A stretch of 64,000 bases of DNA from Trichomonas vaginalis G3 (taxonomy: Eukaryota > Parabasalia > Trichomonadida > Trichomonadidae): contig NC_067206.1 in the NCBI RefSeq assembly GCF_026262505.1, forward strand, positions 27,295,896 to 27,359,895, read 5' to 3'. Below the pieces are notes generated by a model. The model ran no database searches. It had not been told where the DNA came from and saw nothing but the letters and a program-made list of their open reading frames with translations. Of this stretch, positions 58,810 to 64,000 are shown in pieces (within the stretch, counting starts at the first letter, position 1; every line of letters starts with the position of its first letter). A program made the position numbers and the translations under genes.

Positions 58810-59608
58810 ATGGCAGAAGACATAATGGTTTATACTATTACGACTAAAAAACCCTGAGTCATATAATTCTATAACAACAAACTTACAAAGTCCTCAAGGA
58901 CGATATTGTAAACTAACCTTAAACACAATGACGACTAAAGCCTGTTTTGCTCTTTTGACACCAGAAGACTTTATTGTTGTGAATGGTAAAAAAATACTCC
59001 TTTGAAGATACTTACTCAGATATACCACCAACAGGTTTTGTTGACTTATTTAATACTTAAGTACGGGTGTAACATGTGCTGCAACTAGAGCAGGTTTCAT
59101 TATGTTTGGATGTCCGACTGAGTTTACTATAAACGATATGAGCTATAATACAAAACTTATTTCTGGTTTTTACTACCAACAGTTTCCTATAACAGGAAAA
59201 GGTGTCATACAAGGAATGTCTATTCCATTGACATTAAGCACACCAATCTTATATATTGTTTCAAACTTAGGTTCAAAGTGTTATTCGAATGTCGACAGAA
59301 ACTATTATGACCAAAAGATACTTATGCGTATAAACAATACTTTCTCTGCTGGTTTGCCTATTGTTCATTCGAATGCAGAATTTTCAACCTTAGTGAACTC
59401 AAACACTTTGGCAAGTATAACGTTGACATTAGTTGACGCAAACTTTGTTCCTGTAAAACTTTTATGTCCTATGTATTTGTCAATGACGGCAGAAAGTTTC
59501 GAATTGGAAGATGCAACTGGTGAAAGTATTGTATTACAAGAACAACTTCAACAACAAATAGCTCAAGAACAACAAATGCAACAAATGGAACAACAAAGTC
59601 AAGAATAA
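58810..59608 (+). pseudogene. Candidate minor capsid (penton-like) protein, N-terminally frameshifted (copy B)
   Basis: The ATG at 58810 follows the previous stop by four bases. Shifts near 58850, 58990 and 59055 break the first third. From 59102 the frame is open for 168 codons, with ITGKGVIQGMSIPLTLSTP, TLTLVDANFVPVKLLCPMYL and a Gln/Met-rich tail. The beta-rich body next to the major capsid gene supports a vertex-protein guess, with no diagnostic motif. Confidence 0.5.
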
Positions 59609-59638
59609 AAAAATATTATTTTTTTTATTTTTATAAAA

Positions 59639-60874
59639 ATGTACAGAATAGATGTTTCAGATTTTTATGACTTCCAAGCATTCAGAAATATGTGTCCATT
59701 TAGAGACTATAACAAAGCAGTCGAGAATTTGAAACGTTTAGTCATTTATGTTGACTCTGCCCCAGAATGTTATGTCATGAAAGAATGGGATGTTGTCTTT
59801 AACAAACCAAGAGCAACAATAGTGTCTGAACAAGAATGTAGACAGAAACTTAAGAAAATAAAAGTTGTACAAGTTGGAATGAAGATGTTAGATGCTTGGG
59901 ATATCTTATTGTCAAAACTTGAAGATTTTTCAGTTCGTGGTATAAAGTTTTATACACCTTCTCCAAACTTCTATTCTATCTTCACTGGATATAAATATGA
60001 ACAAGTAGAATGGAAAGAAAATATTATAGAAGCTTGGTTAGACCATGTCAAAGAAATTATATGCAATGGAAACGAAAAGGTTTATGAGTATATCTTATGT
60101 TGGTTTGCAAATATCTTACAACATCCAAGTGCTAAAAATGAAACTGCTCTCATTATAATTGGAAAACAAGGAACTGGTAAGAACACATTCTTTACAGATA
60201 TTTTGTGCAAACTGTTAGAAGGTTATTCGAATCCGAATATGACAAACTTAGAAAACATCTGTGGCAAGTTTAACTCCTCAATAGAGAATATGAAACTTAT
60301 AGTTTGCAATGAACTTCAAAGTATAGATACAACAAAAGTTTTGAACTCAGATGCTTTGAAGAGTCTTATAACAGACAAAGTTGGAGTTGTTGAAAGAAAG
60401 TATAAAGACCAAAGAGTTTGTGAAAATGTTGCAAACTTCATTATGGTTTCAAACAATGCTGTTCCGATGAAGTTAGAAAGTTCTGACAGAAGATATGTAG
60501 TTGTCAGAACGTCAGATTCTCATATGCAAGATACAGAATATTTTGACGACTTAGCAGAAACTTTGACATCTGACTTTTACAACCACTTGTTCTCATATTT
60601 CATGACATTAGATATTTCTAAGTTCAATCCAAGACAAATTCCACATACCGAAGAGAGACAAACATTGTTAGAAGCAAACAAGAGTGTATATGAACTGTTC
60701 ATAGATGAAACTGACTTTGTGTCATTAGATGAAAAGTCTTTATATGATGAATATAAACAATATTGTCAAGAATATGGTTATATGGCAGCTTCTAAACGTA
60801 CATTCTTGGCAAATGTCAAAAGTCTTTTAGATGTTCAGAATGGTGTATATACAAAGAAAAATTTTTCTGAGTAA
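59639..60874 (+). CDS. SF3 (D5-like) helicase, 411 aa, intact (copy B)
   Basis: Residues 95-165 form the helical region before the ATPase. Walker A GKQGTGKN is at 175-182, the Walker B-like LIVCNEL at 220-226, motif C NFIMVSNN at 266-273, and the Arg-finger region SSDRRYVVVR at 281-290. A winged-helix-like C-terminus follows (CQEYGYMAASKRTFLANVKS). SF3 helicases form hexamers that open viral origins. No primase motif is seen in the first 95 residues. This is the only replication enzyme recognised in the element. The ATG follows an AAAAATATTATTTTTT box. Confidence 0.9.
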   Translation: MYRIDVSDFYDFQAFRNMCPFRDYNKAVENLKRLVIYVDSAPECYVMKEWDVVFNKPRATIVSEQECRQKLKKIKVVQVGMKMLDAWDILLSKLEDFSVRGIKFYTPSPNFYSIFTGYKYEQVEWKENIIEAWLDHVKEIICNGNEKVYEYILCWFANILQHPSAKNETALIIIGKQGTGKNTFFTDILCKLLEGYSNPNMTNLENICGKFNSSIENMKLIVCNELQSIDTTKVLNSDALKSLITDKVGVVERKYKDQRVCENVANFIMVSNNAVPMKLESSDRRYVVVRTSDSHMQDTEYFDDLAETLTSDFYNHLFSYFMTLDISKFNPRQIPHTEERQTLLEANKSVYELFIDETDFVSLDEKSLYDEYKQYCQEYGYMAASKRTFLANVKSLLDVQNGVYTKKNFSE

Positions 60875-60909
60875 ATTTTAAAAAAAATATTTTTTATCCG
60901 ATAGAAAAG

Positions 60910-61329
60910 ATGATGAAATATATTTCAGTAAACAAGTACATGTCAGGACTTAAAGAAGAACTAGACCCATTCACATATTTGAATGTTTACTTCTACCATT
61001 TTGAAAAGTCTTCATTCAGCAAAGTTTGGAACATCGAACCAGTTAAGTTTGCTATTGTGACTAAAAATGGTGCGAAATTTGAAGACTTAGACATAGAAGG
61101 TTTGTTAACAGTCAAAGAAAGTTTTGACAGAAGGTTCTCAAACCTTAAAGAAGGCAAAGCATACAAACTTGTTATACCTTATGAACCAAAGAAGACAGAC
61201 GACTATGAATATTATGAGTCTAAAGTTGTAGAAGTTCAAGGTAAATTGGGTAAAAAGATTTTAGAGTCTAAGCCAGTGTTTACTCCTAAAGAGGAAGAGA
61301 ACATTGACATTGACCCAGAAATGTTCTAA
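60910..61329 (+). CDS. Conserved 139-aa element protein (copy B)
   Basis: It is almost identical to 2966-3385, beginning MMKYISVNKYMSGLKEELD and ending in the acidic EEENIDIDPEMF. Changes between the copies are few and keep the frame, unlike most neighbours, which suggests selection or recent copying. The place after the helicase and the acidic tail would suit a single-strand-binding protein; unproven. Confidence 0.75.
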   Translation: MMKYISVNKYMSGLKEELDPFTYLNVYFYHFEKSSFSKVWNIEPVKFAIVTKNGAKFEDLDIEGLLTVKESFDRRFSNLKEGKAYKLVIPYEPKKTDDYEYYESKVVEVQGKLGKKILESKPVFTPKEEENIDIDPEMF

Positions 61330-61339
61330 AAATAAAATT

Positions 61340-61972
61340 TGTTCGACTTCTGGTCAATTTGACCAAACCGTCAATTCGTTCAAAGATATTATAAAGAAGT
61401 CTAAGTTAGTATGTATAAAGGATACTGAGTTGTTAGATTGGATAAAGAAGTACCAAAGAAGAGTTTTGAAGTATAATGCTATAAATGAGTATATAAATTC
61501 TAAGTTTAAAGACCCAAATGAGGAAATGCAGAGAATATTAGAGAAGAAACACTTCAGAAACAAACAGAAAGAGATAGAATACATTTCGAAGAAATTGCAA
61601 TCTTATGATTGGAAGACTTACCCTCATAGATGTCTTCTTATCTTAGATGATTTCGCCTCTCATCCTTTGTTAAAGAATAGAGAACAAGATATGTGTCGAA
61701 TTCTTAAGAAGCTCAGACACTTTAACATTTCAGTCGTAATATGTGTACAGACAGCCAAGAGTTTAAGTAAGGATGTTAAAAGAATACTTACTGACATAAT
61801 ACTTTTCCCCGGATTGTCCGAAGACGATTTCATGGAACTTATGAAAGAGTCCATGGCAGGTAAGTTTGACAGACATGAACTATGGGAGAAGTACAAAGTC
61901 ATACAAGACCCTCATACTTCTTTCAGAATTCATATCTACGCAAACAAAGTTCAAATTGTAAAAAGTCAATAA
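61340..61972 (+). pseudogene. Packaging ATPase lacking its N-terminus and Walker A (copy B)
   Basis: The reading is open through TYPHRCLLILDDFASHPLL (Walker B) and ICVQTAKSLSKDV to the stop at 61972. It begins only at GQFDQTVNSFKDIIKKSK. The preceding 730 bases of copy A, with the minus-strand gene and the ATPase start and Walker A, are missing, and the flanks are joined near 61340. The joined frame continues upstream into the tail of the 139-aa gene in another frame. No ATP binding is expected. Confidence 0.82.
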
Positions 61973-61987
61973 AAATAAATGGTTCAT

Positions 61988-62827
61988 CTACCCTACTTGT
62001 TTGAAGTTGTCAAAATACTCTGTTATTTTTTCTTTCAGTAGCGGTAAGTCTTCTTTGAAGGTAAGTATTGTACAACCTTTCATATCATAGTGTGTTTGAG
62101 GTAACGTATCTTGAACTATTTGTTTCACATCTTCATTTGGGGTCATTGAAATCGGTAAGTTTTCGCGATAGAACCAATTTCTGTCAGATTTGTAAATCTT
62201 AGCAAGGTCGTAAAAGCTTTTGTTGTTTCTTCTGACTAAATGCAACATAACCATATCTTTATCTTCTTCATTTTCCATCTCTTCAGTATATATCATATAC
62301 TTATAGTTCTTTTCCTTTCCTTTTGGTACCGAACGTGGTATTCTTTTCTGAATGCTTTTGTCTTTTGCTTCAAGCTTGTTTTCCATTTCTTTTCTCATTT
62401 CTGTATGTAAATCGTCAAGAAGTTTGTAAATATACCAAGCATAACGAGGCGAAGCCCACATTGCAACAGCATTTACAAGAAGTCTATGTACATAATATCC
62501 TCTCAAACCGTTTGGCAATTTTTCACGATTTTCATAGAGTTTTGGCGACTGGGGTTTTTCTCCCACTCGAGTTTTTGCGACTACGAGAAATCCCGTAGTC
62601 GAATTTTCAGCTTCATTTAATAGTTCAATAGTGCTTTGGTTCCTAAACCAGTCTTGTGGTTTCTTATTGTCGGGTGCAAAACATGCTGTCAAAATACTTT
62701 GCATTTGGTACATATCGTCTTTGACCGAACGAATGAGACGTAACTGTTTGTTATACTGTATGTACTCGTATTCTTCATTTATAGCTTCATGGACTATAAC
62801 TGTTGTTGTGTTCTCTGATGTTGACAT
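61988..62827 (-). CDS. KilA-N domain protein with DUF3627-like C-terminus, intact (copy B)
   Basis: The ATG of MSTSENTTTVIVHEAINEEY at 62827 follows the leader TGTAAAGACAGAT. The KilA-N core GLRGYYVHRLLVNAVAMWAS, a shortened coiled coil and the C-terminal domain (KIPRSVPKGKEKNYKYMI onward) match copy A at 5264-6088. Between the domain parts, bases 62545-62601 insert about 20 residues absent from copy A and include a hairpin CGACTACG/CGTAGTCG. The frame is kept. It is probably a DNA-binding regulator of the element. Confidence 0.82.
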   Translation of the reverse strand: MSTSENTTTVIVHEAINEEYEYIQYNKQLRLIRSVKDDMYQMQSILTACFAPDNKKPQDWFRNQSTIELLNEAENSTTGFLVVAKTRVGEKPQSPKLYENREKLPNGLRGYYVHRLLVNAVAMWASPRYAWYIYKLLDDLHTEMRKEMENKLEAKDKSIQKRIPRSVPKGKEKNYKYMIYTEEMENEEDKDMVMLHLVRRNNKSFYDLAKIYKSDRNWFYRENLPISMTPNEDVKQIVQDTLPQTHYDMKGCTILTFKEDLPLLKEKITEYFDNFKQVG

Positions 62828-62934
62828 ATCTGTCTTTACATACAAAATAAAAAAATAAATAAAAATAAAACTAACTTTATTTTTTCTATCTTAAGGAAAT
62901 TCATGATTTTTGTGCTGAATTCAATAAAAATAAT

Positions 62935-63168
62935 GTTTAGGTGAAGAGGTGAGATTTCACCTGTTTTTTCACCTCATTTCTACCCCAGTTATTTTATAAA
63001 CGTTTCACATGGTAAACGTTATTTTTTAAATTTTGTGAAAACTCAACGGTTTGACACATGCCCTAAAAATTATTTTACTCAGAATTTTGTGCTGAATTCA
63101 GCAAAAATATATTTTAGGGTAGAAGGTTAGATCTAACCCGATAACTAACCTCTTTTCTACCCTCATTA
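62935..63168. repeat. Two palindromic boxes in copy B (GGTGAG and GGTTAG types)
   Basis: The first box (about 62940-62990) reads GGTGAAGAGGTGAGATTTCACC followed by TTCACCTC and TTCTACCCC. The second (about 63107-63168) reads AAAATATATTTTAGGGTAGA, then GGTTAGATCTAACC and two CTAACCTC/CTACCCTC words. They match the box family of copy A at 7364-10105, in a much shorter intergenic region. Confidence 0.75.
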
Positions 63169-63169
63169 T

Positions 63170-64000
63170 TTATAAACGTTTTACATGGTAAACGTTATGA
63201 ATTCGTGAGACTCTAAACAGTTTTGTAGCTTCTATTTCTTCTTTTAGTACATCGAATGTTTTAACGATACCGAAAGTTTCTTTATACTTCTTCTTGACAT
63301 CAGATAGAAGGAAATCGTCAGCAGTTGGATAGTTTTTGTTCAGAAATTCTAACATGTCCATTTTATTTTCAACCGGCTTCTCTGCTTCTTTCTTTAAATC
63401 TGCATAGTCGTTTCGCATACGTTCTATCTCTTTGACGGAGTAGTTATATTTCCTAATTGCTGCTTTACATTTAGAACATCGCGGGTTCATTTTTGCGTTA
63501 TATTCTGAAACCTTACCTGCTAAAACAACCAAGGCGTCAATGGTTTTCTTTAAATCTGAAGCAGTTGGTTTTATCTGTTCATTCTATACCTTACCTCTTC
63601 TATCTTTATCTCTTATCTGCCATACACATTTTGCAGCTAATGAAACAAAGTTGTCGTATGTCTTAAATTCTTCGGATTTGTAAAGGTCAGAGATGTTCTT
63701 ATATAACATGTCGCAATCTTTGTCCATAACTTTATGGTTGCAATGATATCCTAGAAACTCATAGTTTACCTTTCGTATGAACTTCTTTATTTCTACTGAG
63801 TCAGTTGCTTTGACTTCAATTTCGTCGAATTCAGGAATAGTGAGCTTTTGCTGCTGAATTTCAGGTAGTTTAGGCAAATGGTCGATGAGGTCCTCCATTT
63901 CATAAAGATATTCTTCATTTTCTTCATCCTGTGCGGTACAGTCTAAATTACTTGTTAAAAGTTCTTGGATTTCTGTTTCAAAAGTATATGAAGAAGGAAT
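63170..64000 (-). pseudogene. Unknown CxxC protein gene, frameshifted and cut by the window end (copy B)
   Basis: This is the counterpart of 7835-8746. The C-terminal 120 codons (CSKCKAAIRKYNYSVKEIER) are open. A shift near 63560 separates them from IPEFDEIEVKATDSVEIKKF and the N-terminal part, which leaves the window. Indels differ from those of copy A. The function is unknown. Confidence 0.55.

Larger units (their letters stand above)
51223..64000 (+). mobile_element. Maverick/Polinton-like element, copy B (left-hand part)
   Basis: This copy begins with a terminal inverted repeat matching the end of copy A. It continues through a large structural-type gene, the major capsid gene, the helicase, a truncated ATPase and a KilA-N gene, and leaves the window at its right edge. 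Compared with copy A it lacks a minus-strand charged-protein gene together with the ATPase N-terminus, a repeat array, a KilA-N/T5orf172 gene and most of the intergenic tandem repeats. It is interrupted by a mariner. Capsid-end genes carry many frameshifts, while the helicase, the 139-aa gene and the KilA-N gene are open. Confidence 0.88.

Noticed and set aside
63170-64000. VLTF3-like late transcription factor
   Set aside because: Only one CxxC pair is visible; the zinc-binding pattern of that family was not found.

Overview
The window looks like chromosomal DNA of a trichomonad protist, most probably Trichomonas vaginalis. It is AT-rich and its genes lack introns. It carries BspA-type leucine-rich-repeat genes, several ankyrin-repeat genes with the long non-ankyrin N-termini typical of trichomonads, TCAYTTTT-like initiator sites before some ATGs, a tRNA-Tyr with a tiny intron, a Tvmar1-like mariner and large Maverick/Polinton-like DNA elements. 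The species assignment is inferred from this combination; no database was searched.

Layout. (1) Positions 1-19551 are the right-hand part of a Maverick/Polinton-like element ending in a terminal inverted repeat (19398-19551). (2) Positions 19552-51222 are host DNA. They hold a chimeric BspA/ankyrin pseudogene, a HID1-like gene, ankyrin genes, a macrodomain gene, a PARP gene, a KDEL-receptor-like gene, a SEC24 gene with a ubiquitin-like N-terminus, a PDI-like gene, tRNA-Tyr, a MAP kinase and two decayed genes of unknown function. (3) Positions 51223-64000 are the left-hand part of a second copy of the same element in the same orientation, carrying a nested mariner (53271-54574). Positions 57.9-64.0 kb of this copy match 1-8.7 kb of the first, so together they give a composite map of a whole element of about 25 kb without the mariner.

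Composite element, in order: a large structural-type gene, a double jelly-roll major capsid protein, two small genes (one a minor-capsid candidate), an SF3 helicase, a small conserved protein, an A32/FtsK-type packaging ATPase, KilA-N family proteins, repeat arrays, a pair of paralogous putative virion proteins, a cluster of small putative virion proteins, an rve-type integrase (DD35D), a phage-tail-like fibre and a Dam-like adenine methyltransferase. I see no protein-primed DNA polymerase B and no adenovirus-type protease, although both are normal Polinton genes. The SF3 helicase and a 21-copy 22-bp array suggest a different replication module. In the left copy the genes of the first 9 kb carry many small frameshifts, while those from 9.4 to 19.4 kb are nearly all open. 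In the right copy the capsid genes are broken, while the helicase, the 139-aa gene and the KilA-N gene are intact.

The most unusual features are: palindromic intergenic boxes whose repeated word changes coherently between copies; hairpins inserted in frame in KilA-N genes, with related copies in non-coding DNA; a TIR hairpin with compensatory change; a mariner that landed inside a virion-type gene; and a 1.1-kb inverted duplication that fused an LRR gene to an ankyrin gene.
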